In this document: piece after piece, positions 19,649-30,102 of the stretch
How the letters are laid out: each line of letters opens with the position of its first letter
Numbering within the stretch: position 1 is the stretch's first letter
Origin: Vibrio navarrensis
Lineage (GTDB): Bacteria > Pseudomonadota > Gammaproteobacteria > Enterobacterales > Vibrionaceae
Direction of reading: 5' to 3'
Length of the DNA: 64,000 nucleotides
Assembly: GCF_000764325.1 (NCBI RefSeq)
Contig: NZ_JMCG01000002.1
Coordinates: 310,001-374,000, forward strand
Notes under the pieces: model-generated
Told to the model about the DNA's origin: nothing
Databases searched by the model: none
What the model saw: only the letters and a program-made list of their open reading frames with translations
Translations under genes and position numbers: made by a program

Positions 19649-21184
19649 TCAGTGTACCGACGAGGTATCGACGCCTCGTTTGGGCTTAGGTGCTAACCAT
19701 ATCATGCAAGCGGCCAACGCAAAGATACACGCAATCACCATAAACAGTTGGTTAGTCGCGATCATGACACTTTGCCCTTGCAGCATCCAATCCATGCTAG
19801 AGCGTGCTTGCTCAGCACTCATTCCGCCATTTTGCATTGCTTCTAACGCCACACCACTGCGATCGGTTAAGCCTGCCAACTCCGCATGAACATACCGCGT
19901 TTCATGCTCCCACGAGGTATTGATCATCGATGTGGCAAACGCGCCGGATAAGGTTCGGATAAAATTCATTAATCCTGCCGCAGATTCCATTTCATGCGGT
20001 TTGACACTTCCCAAGGCAATCGCAGTGAGCGGCACAAAAAACAGCGGCATGCCGATACCTTGAAAAAACAGCGGCCAACTGATCTGGGCGAAAGTCATCT
20101 CAACCGAACCAAAACTGCGATATAAGGTCCACAACCCAAGCCACATCACTCCGGTAAAAACGAACGGCCGAGGATCATATTTTGACGCCAAGTTGGCAAC
20201 AATCGGCGCTAAAAACACCGCTAAAATGCCCATTTTCGCTGTCGCAAAACCGGAGATGGTGGCGGTATAGCCCATGTAGATTTGTAGCCAAAGCGGCGTC
20301 AACACAGAGATGCTAAAGAAAGCACCAAAGGCCAAAGAGAGCGTCACCATACTCATACTGTAGCCTCGATGGCGAAAGACTTTGAGATCCACCACGGGGT
20401 TCTTTTCGGTCAGTTCCCATATTAGAAACGCGATAAAACCAATCACCGCCACTACCGCCAAAAAGACAATTCGCGACGATTCAAACCAGTCGTGATCTTT
20501 ACCTTCATCCAGCATCAATTGCAGTGCAGCCACCCAAACAACCAGCAGCAGCAGACCCACTTTGTCTATTTTTACTTTCGCCGTCTTGGTTTCAAATCTC
20601 TGCAGCAGTTTCCAGCATAGCAAGCCTGCAATGATGGCAAACGGCATTTTCACCATGAAGATGTAAGGCCAGCTGTATTGGTCGCACAAATAGCCACCGA
20701 GTATTGGCCCCATGATCGGCGCAATCAAGGTGGTCATACTCCAAATGCCTATCGCCGCGTGACTCTTGTGCTTGGGAAAGATGCGAATCATCAAGGTTTG
20801 CGATAGAGGCATCAGAGGGCCACCCGCGAAGCCAAGAAAAACACGAAACATCACCAATGTGCTCATGCTGTCCGCCATACCGCAGAGCAGCGAAAATACA
20901 CCAAATAAGATAAAGCAAGTGACAAATACGCGAATTGATCCAAAACGCGACGCGAGCCAGCCAGTTAATGGCACGGATATCGCCTCAGCGACCGCATATG
21001 AGGTAATCACGTAAGTGCCCTGACTGGTCGACGTACCGAGGCTACCTGCGATATTGGAAACCGAAACGTTCGCTATGGTGGTATCGAGAATGGCAAGAAA
21101 ATTGGCCATCGCCAAGCAGAGCGCGCCGATAAAAAGTGCCCCTCCCGATAGGGGCTGGATCGCTTGGTCGGAGGAATGACTCAT
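19649..21184 (-). CDS. EmrB-like MFS multidrug exporter (DHA2 family, 14 TM)
   Basis: Drug:H+ antiporter in the inner membrane, 511 residues with about 14 predicted helices. DHA2 motifs are LDTTIANVSVSNIAGSLGTS near residue 32 and VPLTGWLASRFGSIRVFV (motif A). It follows the HlyD-type adaptor gene by nine bases and would work with it and a TolC-like channel elsewhere, as EmrAB-TolC or VceAB-VceC do. The operon is divergent from a TetR regulator. The substrate cannot be inferred. Confidence 0.9.
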   Translation of the reverse strand: MSHSSDQAIQPLSGGALFIGALCLAMANFLAILDTTIANVSVSNIAGSLGTSTSQGTYVITSYAVAEAISVPLTGWLASRFGSIRVFVTCFILFGVFSLLCGMADSMSTLVMFRVFLGFAGGPLMPLSQTLMIRIFPKHKSHAAIGIWSMTTLIAPIMGPILGGYLCDQYSWPYIFMVKMPFAIIAGLLCWKLLQRFETKTAKVKIDKVGLLLLVVWVAALQLMLDEGKDHDWFESSRIVFLAVVAVIGFIAFLIWELTEKNPVVDLKVFRHRGYSMSMVTLSLAFGAFFSISVLTPLWLQIYMGYTATISGFATAKMGILAVFLAPIVANLASKYDPRPFVFTGVMWLGLWTLYRSFGSVEMTFAQISWPLFFQGIGMPLFFVPLTAIALGSVKPHEMESAAGLMNFIRTLSGAFATSMINTSWEHETRYVHAELAGLTDRSGVALEAMQNGGMSAEQARSSMDWMLQGQSVMIATNQLFMVIACIFALAACMIWLAPKPKRGVDTSSVH

Positions 21185-21193
21185 GTCGCCTCC

Positions 21194-22390
21194 TTAACCT
21201 TGGTTGGCCAGTTTAATTGCGCGATAGTTGACTAAGGTTTGCCCGTGAGTATCGGCGGTGGTATCGACCGTCACTTCCATCGATAAACCGACTTGCAATG
21301 GATGTGCTTGCAAATCTTTAGGATCGAGTTCGATGCGCACAGGCAAGCGTTGCACCACTTTAATCCAGTTACCGGTCGCATTTTGTGCCGGGATCATGGA
21401 GAACGCTGCGCCTGTACCGCCAGAAAATCCCGCAATGACACCGTGATAAAGTACATCATCGCCGTACAGATCAGCTTTTAGAGTGACTTCTTGGCCCACT
21501 TTGACATCGCGCAGCTCCACCTCTTTAAAATTGGCATCGACATAAATGTTATGCAGGGGAACCACACTCATCAGCGGCACGCCAACTTGCACACGGCGAC
21601 CAGTCTGTACCTGGCGCTTGGCAATGACACCACTGATTGGCGCACGGATCACGGTACGCTCCAAGTCAATTTTCGCTTGCTCATAGCGCGCTTTGGCTAG
21701 CAACACTTCCGGGTTATTTTCCAGCGTAGTGTTGTCTGTCAATGCTGCATTGGCTTTCTGCGAGCCGATGCTGGATAACTTATTCGCTTGCGCTTGTGCC
21801 ATGGCGGCTTTGGCCGCATTGAGATTCGCCTTAGCTTGAGCAAATTGTGTTTTCGCGTTGGTCAACTCCTCTTTCGATACCGAACCAGAGCGCAGCAGAT
21901 CTTCTCTGCGGCTCAAATCAATTTGGGCACGCTCAAAATCGGCTTTAGCAGCATTGAGCTGTGCCTGCGCTCGTTGCTCATTCGCTTCTTGCGCTTCGAC
22001 TAACGCGGTCAGCCCTTCATCGTTTGCCAGATAGCTACGCACACGACGGATGGCTAAAGCCAGATCCGCCTCCGCTTGGCGCAGTGCTAAACGGGCATCG
22101 GTATCATCAATTTGCACCAAGACATCCCCCTGATTGACATATTGGGTATCCACGACGTTTACGTTAGCGACAATGCCGCCGACTGCAGGCGTCACTTCTG
22201 CCACTTCAGCGGCGGTGTATGCGTTGTCTGTGGTTACAAAATGAGATCCGACAAAGTGCCAATAGGCTGTATAGCCGCCCGCCGCGATGGCCACGGCGGC
22301 AGCTAAAGCGAGGAATCCCTTTTTGCGCGATTGAGCAGCGCGTGCGGCATCAAAATCTTGGCCTGTCTCTTCTTTGGTTGGAGATGTCAT
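21194..22390 (-). CDS. EmrA-like membrane fusion protein
   Basis: Periplasmic adaptor anchored by one N-terminal helix (GFLALAAAVAIAAGGYTAYW near residue 25), linking the MFS pump to an outer-membrane channel. HlyD-family features: split biotinyl-lipoyl motifs (VGGIVANVNVVDTQYVNQGDVLVQID and TVIRAPISGVIAKRQVQTGRRV) around a long alpha-helical coiled coil rich in Ala, Gln and Lys (about residues 95-210). I prefer the ATG at 22390 (MTSPTKEETGQ), 398 residues, with AAGG upstream, over the TTG at 22408. Confidence 0.9.
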   Translation of the reverse strand: MTSPTKEETGQDFDAARAAQSRKKGFLALAAAVAIAAGGYTAYWHFVGSHFVTTDNAYTAAEVAEVTPAVGGIVANVNVVDTQYVNQGDVLVQIDDTDARLALRQAEADLALAIRRVRSYLANDEGLTALVEAQEANEQRAQAQLNAAKADFERAQIDLSRREDLLRSGSVSKEELTNAKTQFAQAKANLNAAKAAMAQAQANKLSSIGSQKANAALTDNTTLENNPEVLLAKARYEQAKIDLERTVIRAPISGVIAKRQVQTGRRVQVGVPLMSVVPLHNIYVDANFKEVELRDVKVGQEVTLKADLYGDDVLYHGVIAGFSGGTGAAFSMIPAQNATGNWIKVVQRLPVRIELDPKDLQAHPLQVGLSMEVTVDTTADTHGQTLVNYRAIKLANQG

Positions 22391-22534
22391 ATAGTAAACC
22401 TTCGTCAAAAATGCACGATGGAGCCTTTGAAGATTGGCTTCATCCGGAAATCAAGGGGAAATGAGAACGGCGCACACCAGTTGCGCCGTTTTCGTTAGGC
22501 AGCAGTCAAATTGAACGTCTTGAGTAAATAACTA

Positions 22535-22551
22535 AACCGTACTGTACAGTT
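22535..22551. promoter_or_regulatory. Predicted TetR operator between exporter operon and regulator
   Basis: AACCGTAC-T-GTACAGTT is a 17-bp near-perfect palindrome in the divergent intergenic region, centred on ACTGTACAGT. Size, symmetry and placement suit a TetR-family operator; ownership by the adjacent regulator is inference. Confidence 0.6.
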
Positions 22552-22621
22552 ATACTCTTGACATCAGGAAACCGTCAAGAGAAACTTAACCCCATTTTTT
22601 CGGTTGGAATTGGTAAGAAAG

Positions 22622-23227
22622 ATGCGAGTTAAAAGCGATGAAAAGCGCCAAGCCATTTTGGATATAGCCAAAGAATCCTTTACTAAACAAGGATTTGAAC
22701 AGACTTCCATGTCACATATATCGAAGCAACTGGGCGGCTCAAAAGCGACGCTTTACAACTATTTCTGCTCAAAAGAAGAGATCTTTTCTGCCGTTATGGA
22801 GCAATGTGCTGCATCACAAATTTCCAATTCATTCCTCGCACTTGAGCAAAATAGCGACATCCGCAGCGCACTATTAGAATTTGGTTACAATTTTCTAAAA
22901 TCGGTTCTGCGTCCTGAAGTCATCTCGATTTATCGCATGGCAATTCATGATGCAGAGCGCTCAGACATTGGTAAACATTTCTATGAAAATGGTCCAAAGC
23001 GAGGCTGGGCCCGGATGAAAAATTATCTTTCATTACAAACTGAACGTGGGGTATTGGTGCCTTGTGATCCTTGGGTAGCCGCCATGCAGTTTAAAGCGCT
23101 GCTCTACTCGGAATATCATGAACCTTACGTGTTAGGCGCGATCGAACAACCGTCATCAGAACAGCTTCGTCTTTCCACGGAGCGCGCAGTGACGGCCTTT
23201 TTGTGTTTGTACCAAAAAGCGGCATAA
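22622..23227 (+). CDS. TetR-family transcriptional regulator
   Basis: Probable repressor of the divergent emrAB-like operon. With ATG at 22622 (MRVKSDEKRQAILDIAKESF) it has 201 residues. The N-terminal HTH is clear: FTKQGFEQTSMSHISKQLGGSKATLYNYFCSKEEIF at about residues 20-55. The C-terminal domain includes RPEVISIYRMAIHDAERSD, similar to TetR_C regions of efflux regulators. A TTG six codons upstream is open but less likely. The effector is unknown. Confidence 0.88.
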   Translation: MRVKSDEKRQAILDIAKESFTKQGFEQTSMSHISKQLGGSKATLYNYFCSKEEIFSAVMEQCAASQISNSFLALEQNSDIRSALLEFGYNFLKSVLRPEVISIYRMAIHDAERSDIGKHFYENGPKRGWARMKNYLSLQTERGVLVPCDPWVAAMQFKALLYSEYHEPYVLGAIEQPSSEQLRLSTERAVTAFLCLYQKAA

Positions 23228-23520
23228 GTACATTTCACCTCGAGATTGGGCTAACGGGCCAAATGAATTATCAAGTGCCAAAAACAGATCGCGTTAGCCA
23301 ATTTCATTCAAAACACACGACCGACTTCATTCCACTATTTGATAGCGTTGCCAACGGCTTTCCTTGCCATCCACGGCGACGTTTCTCGGCTCTGCTTGTC
23401 CGAGCGATTGCATAACGTATAAATTTCAGCCAGCTATACAAAAACCTTAGCTTTCATTGGTTGTTATTGACGTAACAAAGCACGATAATACCGGGATCGG
23501 AATTGAAGAACCTTATAACT
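23228..23520. other. Region upstream of rsxA
   Basis: About 290 bases between the TetR stop and rsxA. I see no supported gene. It should contain the promoter of the rsx operon; I could not place a -35/-10 pair or a strong regulator site with confidence. Confidence 0.4.
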
Positions 23521-24099
23521 ATGACCGAATATCTGTTGTTGTTGATTGGCACTGTGTTGGTAAACAACTTTGTACTGGTGAAGTTTTTGGGCCTGTGTCC
23601 ATTTATGGGGGTGTCGAAAAAGCTGGAAACAGCCATCGGCATGGGGCTTGCGACTACGTTTGTCCTCACTCTGGCTTCTGTCTGTGCCTATTTGGTGGAA
23701 AGCTACATTCTCCGCCCGCTTGCGATTGAATACCTCAGAACCATGAGTTTTATTCTCGTGATTGCGGTGGTGGTACAGTTCACCGAAATGGTGGTACATA
23801 AAACCAGCCCAACCCTCTATCGTCTGTTGGGTATCTTCCTGCCATTGATTACCACCAACTGTGCTGTACTTGGCGTTGCGCTGCTCAATATCAATGAAAA
23901 CCACACTTTCATCCAATCGATCATTTACGGTTTTGGTGCCGCAGTGGGCTTTTCGCTGGTGTTGATCCTCTTTGCTGCTATGCGTGAGCGCATTAATGCT
24001 GCCGACGTGCCTGTTCCTTTCAAAGGCGCTTCGATTGCCATGATCACCGCAGGTTTGATGTCTCTGGCATTTCTCGGTTTCACCGGGTTGGTAAGATAG
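23521..24099 (+). CDS. rsxA: Electron transport complex subunit RsxA/RnfA
   Basis: Integral membrane subunit of the Rnf/Rsx complex, which couples NADH:ferredoxin electron flow to ion transport and in E. coli reduces SoxR. I use the ATG at 23521 ([20 protein letters not shown]), 192 residues, the standard RnfA N-terminus; an upstream start six codons earlier is open. Six hydrophobic helices, with [21 protein letters not shown] and [17 protein letters not shown] holding the two conserved Cys that bind a membrane 2Fe-2S cluster in Rnf. First gene of rsxABCDGE. Confidence 0.96.
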   Translation: MTEYLLLLIGTVLVNNFVLVKFLGLCPFMGVSKKLETAIGMGLATTFVLTLASVCAYLVESYILRPLAIEYLRTMSFILVIAVVVQFTEMVVHKTSPTLYRLLGIFLPLITTNCAVLGVALLNINENHTFIQSIIYGFGAAVGFSLVLILFAAMRERINAADVPVPFKGASIAMITAGLMSLAFLGFTGLVR

Positions 24100-24100
24100 C

Positions 24101-24697
24101 ATGAGTACCATTTTAATCGCGGTTATCGCGATCGCCATTTTGGCGGCGCTGTTTGGCGCCATTCTTGGTTTCGCTTCGATCCGTTTTAAAGTCGAAGCTG
24201 ACCCCATCGTCGATCAAATCGATGCCATTTTGCCGCAAACTCAATGTGGTCAATGTGGCTACCCTGGTTGTCGACCTTACGCAGAAGCGATCGCCAATGG
24301 CGACAGCATCAATAAATGCCCTCCTGGTGGCCAAGCAACCATAGAAAAGCTGGCCGATCTGATGGGCGTTGAGGCTCAAGAGTCGGCTCATGATTTAGAG
24401 GGCAAAGTCAAAACCGTGGCCTTCATTCATGAAGACATGTGCATCGGCTGTACTAAGTGTATTCAAGCATGCCCAGTGGATGCGATCGTCGGCGGCACCA
24501 AGGCCCTGCATACGGTGATCAAGGATGAATGTACTGGCTGTGATTTATGTGTTGCACCATGTCCAACGGATTGTATTGAGATGATCCCGCTTACAGCCAC
24601 TCCAGAGAGCTGGAAATGGCAGCTAAATACTATCCCTGTGGTCAACATTACCGAGGCAGATACTCACCGCGCTTCGGACAGCAACAATAACAATTAA
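24101..24697 (+). CDS. rsxB: Electron transport complex subunit RsxB/RnfB (ferredoxin)
   Basis: Iron-sulfur subunit with one N-terminal helix (residues 4-26). A four-Cys Fe-S motif CGQCGYPGC lies near residue 50 with a further Cys about residue 75, and two ferredoxin 4Fe-4S motifs follow: [16 protein letters not shown] and [18 protein letters not shown]. The protein has 198 residues. It starts one base after the rsxA stop. It carries electrons between the RsxC side and the membrane subunits. Confidence 0.96.
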   Translation: MSTILIAVIAIAILAALFGAILGFASIRFKVEADPIVDQIDAILPQTQCGQCGYPGCRPYAEAIANGDSINKCPPGGQATIEKLADLMGVEAQESAHDLEGKVKTVAFIHEDMCIGCTKCIQACPVDAIVGGTKALHTVIKDECTGCDLCVAPCPTDCIEMIPLTATPESWKWQLNTIPVVNITEADTHRASDSNNNN

Positions 24698-24705
24698 GGG
24701 GCAGC

Positions 24706-26967
24706 ATGTTGTCTTTGATTGAACAAATTCGTACTGGCGCCCTGTGGGACTTCCCCGGAGGGATTCATCCGGCCGAAAACAAAACCCAATCTAACCAGCA
24801 AGAGCTGGTTTTTGCTTCCATCCCGCAAGAAATCGTTCTGCCGCTTAAACAGCACATTGGCAAAGCGGGCAACCTGTTGGTCAACATTGGCGATCGCGTC
24901 CTCAAAGGGCAAGCGCTCACTCAGTCAACCACAGGCTTTACTCTGCCAGTGCATGCGTCCACCTCTGGAATTGTCACAGCGATTGAGCCAAGAACCACCG
25001 CGCACCCTTCCGGCTTAAGTGAGTTGTGTGTCGTTATTCGCCCAGACGGCCAAGATGCATGGGCACCCAAGCAACCTGTGAGCGATTACACGCAGTGCGA
25101 TGCGGAAACATTGGTCGATCTCATCCGCATGGCGGGTATTTCCGGTATGGGCGGCGCTGGCTTTCCGACCGCCAAAAAGCTGCAATCTGGGCTGAGTCGT
25201 ACTGACATTCTGATTGTCAACGCCGCCGAGTGCGAACCTTACATCACCGCAGACGACAAACTGCTGCAAGAGCACGCCGACGAAGTTATCCAAGGTATTG
25301 AAATTGTAGAGCATATTTTAAAGCCCCAGCTCACCATCATCGGCATTGAAGACAACAAACCCCTTGCGATCGCGGCGTTAGAAAAAGCCGCCATCAACAA
25401 AGATATCGTGATTCGCGTTATCCCGACCAAATACCCTTCTGGCGGCGAAAAACAACTGATCAAAGTGTTGACCAACAAAGAAGTGCCTGCCGGTGGCATT
25501 CCTGCCGATATCGGTATTTTGGTACAGAACGTCGGATCACTCTACGCGGTCAAACGAGCGATTGTCGATGGCGAGCCGATGGTCAACCGCGTTGTGACTC
25601 TCACGGGTAACACCTTCAAACAGCCACGCAATGTCTGGGCTTTGCTAGGCACACCAGTGCAAGCACTGCTGGACGAGTTTGGCTATCAAGCCGATAAAAA
25701 ACTGCCGCGCCTGATTATGGGCGGCCCGATGATGGGCTTTAGCCTACCGCACGCGCATGTGCCAATCACCAAAACCTCGAACTGCATTCTCGCGCCAACC
25801 CGTCGGGAAATTGAACCATCTCGTTATGAGATGGACTGTATTCGCTGTGGCGCGTGTGCTGAGGCTTGCCCTGCATCGCTTTTGCCTCAGCAGTTGCAAT
25901 GGCACGCCAAAGCGCAAGAGTACGAAAAGTGCACCGAGCTCAACCTGAAAGATTGTATCGAGTGCGGCGCTTGTGCTTACGTCTGCCCGAGTGAAATCCC
26001 ACTGGTCAACTACTATCGCCAAGCAAAAGCCGAAATCCGCACTCGCGCTCAAGAAGCTGAAGCCGCCGAGCGTGCTAAACTGCGTTTTGAAGAGAAAAAA
26101 GCGCGCCTTGAGCGAGAGAAAGAGGAACGGGAAAACCGCTTTAAGAAAGCGGCTGATGATCGCCGGAAAGAGATGAAATCAACTGGCGGCGATGATGCGA
26201 TTGCCGCGGCGATTGCACGAGTTAAAGCTCAGAAAGCGCAAGAAAGCCGCTCGCAAACCGAAGTCAAACCTGCCGTTGCCGCCGCGATTGCCAAAGCGAA
26301 AGCAAAGCAAGCGCAGGCTTTACAAGCAGGGAAAACCGAACCTGATAATGCCGAAATGGCCAAACTGCGTGAAGAACGTAAGCGCCTCGCTCGCGAGCGT
26401 AAAGCGGCCAAAGAAACGCCGCCAAGCGTTGACGATGAGGCCAAGAGTTCCGACTCGAAAGCCGCTGTCGCAGCCGCGATTGCTCGCGCCAAAGCGCGTA
26501 AAGCGCAAAGTGAAGAAGCAGTTGTAGCAGCAGAAGCGCAAGACGATCCGAAAAAAGCCGCCGTCGCAGCCGCCATTGCCCGCGCTAAAGCGCGTAAAGC
26601 GCAAAGTGAAGAGGCAGTTGCAGCGCCTACAGAAGCAGCCGAAACGCAAGACGATCCGAAAAAAGCCGCTGTCACAGCCGCGATTGCCCGCGCCAAAGCA
26701 CGTAAAGCGCAAAGTGGAGAGACAGTCGCAGCGCCGGCAGAGCCAGCCGAAGTGCAAGACGATCCGAAAAAAGCCGCCGTCGCAGCCGCGATTGCCCGCG
26801 CCAAAGCGCGTAAAGCACAAAGTGAAGAGGCAGTTGCAGCGCCAGCAGAGCCAGCCGAAGTGCAAGACGACCCGAAAAAAGCCGCCGTCGCAGCCGCTAT
26901 TGCCCGCGCTAAAGCACGCAAAGCACAACAACAAGCAGAAAAGAATCAGTCTGAGGAGAACGAGTAA
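24706..26967 (+). CDS. rsxC: Electron transport complex subunit RsxC/RnfC with repeat-rich C-terminal tail
   Basis: NADH/flavin-binding and Fe-S subunit facing the cytoplasm. FMN/NADH region with [17 protein letters not shown] near residue 145 and an SLBB-type domain follow; two 4Fe-4S motifs lie near residues 377-430 ([26 protein letters not shown]). From about residue 455 to the 753-residue end is a charged, Ala-rich tail: a coiled-coil-like [19 protein letters not shown] stretch, then repeats of the form [21 protein letters not shown] separated by Asp-Asp-Pro. The tail is common, with variable length, in gammaproteobacterial RsxC. The stop overlaps the rsxD start by one base (TAATG). Confidence 0.96.
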   Translation: MLSLIEQIRTGALWDFPGGIHPAENKTQSNQQELVFASIPQEIVLPLKQHIGKAGNLLVNIGDRVLKGQALTQSTTGFTLPVHASTSGIVTAIEPRTTAHPSGLSELCVVIRPDGQDAWAPKQPVSDYTQCDAETLVDLIRMAGISGMGGAGFPTAKKLQSGLSRTDILIVNAAECEPYITADDKLLQEHADEVIQGIEIVEHILKPQLTIIGIEDNKPLAIAALEKAAINKDIVIRVIPTKYPSGGEKQLIKVLTNKEVPAGGIPADIGILVQNVGSLYAVKRAIVDGEPMVNRVVTLTGNTFKQPRNVWALLGTPVQALLDEFGYQADKKLPRLIMGGPMMGFSLPHAHVPITKTSNCILAPTRREIEPSRYEMDCIRCGACAEACPASLLPQQLQWHAKAQEYEKCTELNLKDCIECGACAYVCPSEIPLVNYYRQAKAEIRTRAQEAEAAERAKLRFEEKKARLEREKEERENRFKKAADDRRKEMKSTGGDDAIAAAIARVKAQKAQESRSQTEVKPAVAAAIAKAKAKQAQALQAGKTEPDNAEMAKLREERKRLARERKAAKETPPSVDDEAKSSDSKAAVAAAIARAKARKAQSEEAVVAAEAQDDPKKAAVAAAIARAKARKAQSEEAVAAPTEAAETQDDPKKAAVTAAIARAKARKAQSGETVAAPAEPAEVQDDPKKAAVAAAIARAKARKAQSEEAVAAPAEPAEVQDDPKKAAVAAAIARAKARKAQQQAEKNQSEENE
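26445..26935 (+). repeat. Tandem 108-bp coding repeats in rsxC
   Basis: About four and a half units of 36 codons. Each carries [16 protein letters not shown] and a spacer beginning DDPKK and ending in variants of APAEPAEVQ. The first unit is shorter (spacer [11 protein letters not shown]). The last three units are nearly identical at the DNA level, indicating recent copy-number change by slippage or recombination. Confidence 0.9.
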
Positions 26968-28034
26968 TGTCGTTTTTTATTGCCAGTTCACCACACGCCC
27001 ATAATCGACGCAGCACGCCTGACCTGATGAAATGGGTCGCGTTGTGTGCCTTGCCTGGCTTGATTGCACAAAGCTACTTTTTCGGCTGGGGCACCTTGAT
27101 TCAACTGATCATGGCCATCACCCTAGCATTGAGTTTAGAAGCCTTGGTCATGCTGTTGAGAAAGCGTTCACCTGCGCGCGCTTTACGCGATAACAGCGCC
27201 CTCGTCACGGCATGGTTACTCGCTGTCGCGATCCCGCCTTTGGCGCCTTGGTGGATCATCGCCATTGGTCTGGTGTTTGCCATCGTGATTGCCAAGCACC
27301 TTTATGGCGGCTTGGGACAAAACCCATTCAATCCGGCCATGGTCGCTTACGTGGTTCTGCTTATCTCATTTCCGGTGCAAATGACCAGTTGGAATGAGCC
27401 AAGCATGCTGCAAGAGATTAGGCAAACCGTTGGCCGCGAAGCTACCACTTTTGGCGATACACTTTCCCTTATTTTTAGTGGTTTGACGCTTGATGGCTCT
27501 TCACTCCAGCAAGTGCGTGCAGGCATCGATGGCATCACCACAGCGACGCCACTGGATGCTTTCAAAACTGGGTTACGCGCTGGTGCGACACCCTCAGAGA
27601 TTCTTCAACAGCCGATCTTTGAAGGCTTGGCAGGGCTGGGCTGGCAGTGGGTAAACCTCGCCTATCTGCTCGGCGGCTTGGTGCTTATCAAACAAAGAAT
27701 TATCCAATGGCACATTCCAGCAGGGTTTCTTGGCGCATTAGCGGTACTCAGCAGTCTATTTGCGCTGTTTGCGCCTGGCGAAACTGCTTCTCCAGTCCTT
27801 CACCTGCTCTCGGGCGCAACCATGCTCGGCGCGTTTTTTATTGCCACCGACCCGGTGTCTGCATCCACCACGGTGAAAGGTCGATTGATCTTTGGCGCCA
27901 TCATCGGCACCTTGGTTTTCGTGATTCGCAGCTGGGGCGGATACCCTGATGGTGTCGCCTTTGCCGTTCTGTTAGCCAATATGTGTGTACCGTTGATCGA
28001 CTACTACACCAAACCGCGAACTTACGGACATTAA
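26967..28034 (+). CDS. rsxD: Electron transport complex subunit RsxD/RnfD
   Basis: Polytopic membrane subunit of 355 residues, related to NqrB. Helices include [23 protein letters not shown] and [18 protein letters not shown]. The covalent flavinylation motif is [20 protein letters not shown] near residue 270, where the Thr of SGAT is expected to carry FMN through a phosphoester bond. Starts on the rsxC stop codon (TAATG) and is followed by rsxG after 13 bases. Confidence 0.96.
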   Translation: MSFFIASSPHAHNRRSTPDLMKWVALCALPGLIAQSYFFGWGTLIQLIMAITLALSLEALVMLLRKRSPARALRDNSALVTAWLLAVAIPPLAPWWIIAIGLVFAIVIAKHLYGGLGQNPFNPAMVAYVVLLISFPVQMTSWNEPSMLQEIRQTVGREATTFGDTLSLIFSGLTLDGSSLQQVRAGIDGITTATPLDAFKTGLRAGATPSEILQQPIFEGLAGLGWQWVNLAYLLGGLVLIKQRIIQWHIPAGFLGALAVLSSLFALFAPGETASPVLHLLSGATMLGAFFIATDPVSASTTVKGRLIFGAIIGTLVFVIRSWGGYPDGVAFAVLLANMCVPLIDYYTKPRTYGH

Positions 28035-28047
28035 ACAGGAAAAGTGC

Positions 28048-28686
28048 ATGATTAACGCCATTCGTCACAACGGATTAACGCTCGCTATTTTTGCCTGTGT
28101 CACCACAGGTTTGGTGGCCGTTACCCAATATTTCACCAAAGATCAGATCAAGCGCCAAGAGCAAGCGCAGCTCTCTTCAGTGCTCAATCAGGTGATTCCC
28201 AAACAGATGCACGATAATCTGCTGTTTGAATCCTGTATTTTGCTCACCAATCCAGCTCTTGGCACCGATAAAGCCATGCCCGCTTACCTCGCGACCTTGA
28301 ACGGTGAACCAACCGCGATCGCGATTGAATCCATCGCTCCAGATGGCTATAACGGCGCGATTAAAATCATCACAGGCATTGATAACACAGGCACGGTTTT
28401 GGCAACTCGCGTTCTCAGCCATCAAGAAACACCCGGATTGGGTGATAAGATTGACTTGCGTGTGAGCGACTGGATCAGCAGTTTTTCCGGTAAGCAACTC
28501 AATGAAAGCAACTATGACCGTTGGAAGGTGCGCAAAGATGGCGGCGATTTCGACCAATTTACTGGCGCGACCATCACACCCCGTGCCGTTGTAAAAGCGG
28601 TGCGTAATACGGTAGAGTTTGTCAACGCTAATCGCCAGCAACTTCTGACTCAGCCATTAAACTGTGGAGAGAACAGCCATGAGTGA
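28048..28686 (+). CDS. rsxG: Electron transport complex subunit RsxG/RnfG
   Basis: Membrane-anchored flavoprotein with most of the chain in the periplasm, 212 residues. One N-terminal helix ([20 protein letters not shown]), then an FMN-binding domain. The flavinylation motif is [17 protein letters not shown] near residue 170, with the Thr of TGAT the expected attachment site. [12 protein letters not shown] is another conserved FMN-domain segment. Its end overlaps the start of rsxE by eight bases. Confidence 0.96.
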   Translation: MINAIRHNGLTLAIFACVTTGLVAVTQYFTKDQIKRQEQAQLSSVLNQVIPKQMHDNLLFESCILLTNPALGTDKAMPAYLATLNGEPTAIAIESIAPDGYNGAIKIITGIDNTGTVLATRVLSHQETPGLGDKIDLRVSDWISSFSGKQLNESNYDRWKVRKDGGDFDQFTGATITPRAVVKAVRNTVEFVNANRQQLLTQPLNCGENSHE

Positions 28687-29371
28687 ACATAAAACTTTGC
28701 TGAAAAACGGCATGTGGAGCAATAACCCCGCTCTGGTTCAACTGCTCGGGTTATGCCCACTGCTTGCCGTCTCCTCAACCGTCACCAATGCGCTTGGCCT
28801 CGGTATTGCTACCTTACTGGTGTTGGTTGGCTCAAACGTCAGTGTCTCTTTGATCCGCAATCATGTCCCGAAAGAGATCCGCATCCCCGTGTTCGTTATG
28901 ATCATCGCGTCTTTAGTAAGCTGCGTACAATTGCTGATGAATGCCTATGCTTACGGGCTCTATCTCTCTCTCGGTATTTTCATTCCTCTGATCGTCACCA
29001 ACTGCATCATCATCGGCCGAGCAGAAGCGTATGCCTCTAAAAATGAGGTATTGCCCGCAGCATTAGACGGCTTTTGGATGGGGATGGGCATGACCAGCGT
29101 TTTGGTCGTGCTCGGCGCGATGCGTGAAGTTCTCGGCAACGGGACACTCTTTGATGGCGCCGATTTATTACTGGGAGATTGGGCTGCCGCACTGCGTATA
29201 GAAATATTCCATTTTGACACCAGCTTTTTATTAGCCTTGTTGCCACCGGGTGCATTTATTGGCGTCGGCTTTTTGATTGCCCTGAAAAACGTGATTGATG
29301 CCAATCTCAAAGCACGTCAGCCTCAACAAGAAAAGCCGGCAATCGAGCGCGCACGCGTCACTAACGCCTAA
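28679..29371 (+). CDS. rsxE: Electron transport complex subunit RsxE/RnfE
   Basis: Polytopic membrane subunit, 230 residues from the ATG at 28679 ([31 protein letters not shown]). The open frame begins five codons earlier, inside rsxG, but the usual RnfE N-terminus favours this ATG. Paralogous to RsxA and Nqr [22 protein letters not shown] and [18 protein letters not shown] hold the conserved Cys of the shared membrane cluster. Last rsx gene; a stem-loop separates it from nth. Confidence 0.96.
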   Translation: MSEHKTLLKNGMWSNNPALVQLLGLCPLLAVSSTVTNALGLGIATLLVLVGSNVSVSLIRNHVPKEIRIPVFVMIIASLVSCVQLLMNAYAYGLYLSLGIFIPLIVTNCIIIGRAEAYASKNEVLPAALDGFWMGMGMTSVLVVLGAMREVLGNGTLFDGADLLLGDWAAALRIEIFHFDTSFLLALLPPGAFIGVGFLIALKNVIDANLKARQPQQEKPAIERARVTNA

Positions 29372-29382
29372 TCGGTTTTATC

Positions 29383-29419
29383 GGCTTAGCGGCCATTATA
29401 ATTATCCTAGCGCTAAGCC
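29383..29419 (+). terminator. Stem-loop between rsxE and nth
   Basis: A 9-bp perfect stem GGCTTAGCG / CGCTAAGCC (29383-29391 with 29411-29419), with a 19-base loop and a short, interrupted T stretch. Possibly a weak terminator or attenuator; nth may still be cotranscribed, as it is with rsx in E. coli. Confidence 0.5.
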
Positions 29420-29437
29420 TTTCCCTTGGAAGTCAGC

Positions 29438-30079
29438 ATGAACAAAGAAAAACGAATTCAAATCTTGCAGCGTTTGCGCGAGCACAATCCCAACCCACAA
29501 ACGGAGCTCAATTGGAATTCACCGTTTGAACTGCTTATCGCGGTGCTGCTCTCAGCCCAAGCGACGGATGTGAGCGTCAACAAAGCCACGGACAAACTTT
29601 TCCCGGTGGCGAATACCCCGCAAAGCATCTTAGATTTAGGGGTCGACGGCCTGAAAGAGTACATCAAAACCATCGGCCTGTTTAACTCGAAAGCAGAAAA
29701 CACCATTAAAACCTGCCAGATTCTGCTGGAAAAACACGGCGGTGAAGTGCCGGAAGACCGAGCAGCACTCGAAGCTTTACCGGGCGTTGGGCGAAAAACG
29801 GCTAATGTGGTGCTCAATACTGCGTTTGGCTGGCCAACGATTGCCGTTGATACACACATTTTTCGTGTATCTAACCGCACCAAGTTTGCCATCGGTAAAA
29901 ATGTGGATGAAGTAGAGCAAAAGCTGCTGAAAGTGGTGCCCAAGGAATTTAAACTTGATGTCCATCACTGGTTGATTCTCCACGGCCGCTATACCTGTAT
30001 CGCCAGAAAGCCGCGTTGTGGGAGCTGTATTATAGAAGACCTTTGTGAGTTCAAAGAGAAGGTCTACCCAGATAACTAA
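29438..30079 (+). CDS. nth: Endonuclease III
   Basis: Base-excision repair glycosylase/AP lyase for oxidised pyrimidines. From ATG 29438 (MNKEKRIQILQRLREHNPNP) it has 213 residues, as in E. coli. Helix-hairpin-helix LPGVGRKTANVVLNTAFG contains the catalytic Lys; the catalytic Asp is in VDTHIFRVSNR. The C-terminal 4Fe-4S motif has C-X6-C-X2-C-X5-C spacing (CIARKPRCGSCIIEDLC). It follows rsxE, as in many Gammaproteobacteria. Confidence 0.97.
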   Translation: MNKEKRIQILQRLREHNPNPQTELNWNSPFELLIAVLLSAQATDVSVNKATDKLFPVANTPQSILDLGVDGLKEYIKTIGLFNSKAENTIKTCQILLEKHGGEVPEDRAALEALPGVGRKTANVVLNTAFGWPTIAVDTHIFRVSNRTKFAIGKNVDEVEQKLLKVVPKEFKLDVHHWLILHGRYTCIARKPRCGSCIIEDLCEFKEKVYPDN

Positions 30080-30102
30080 GTTCGATTGATTAGGAGCAAA
30101 CA

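Noticed and set aside
26229..26921. Long minus-strand open frame (230 codons, Ala/Arg-rich) opposite rsxC
   Set aside because: It is the antisense reading of the Ala/Lys repeat DNA of rsxC; low-complexity codons keep several frames open. No ribosome site or family resemblance.
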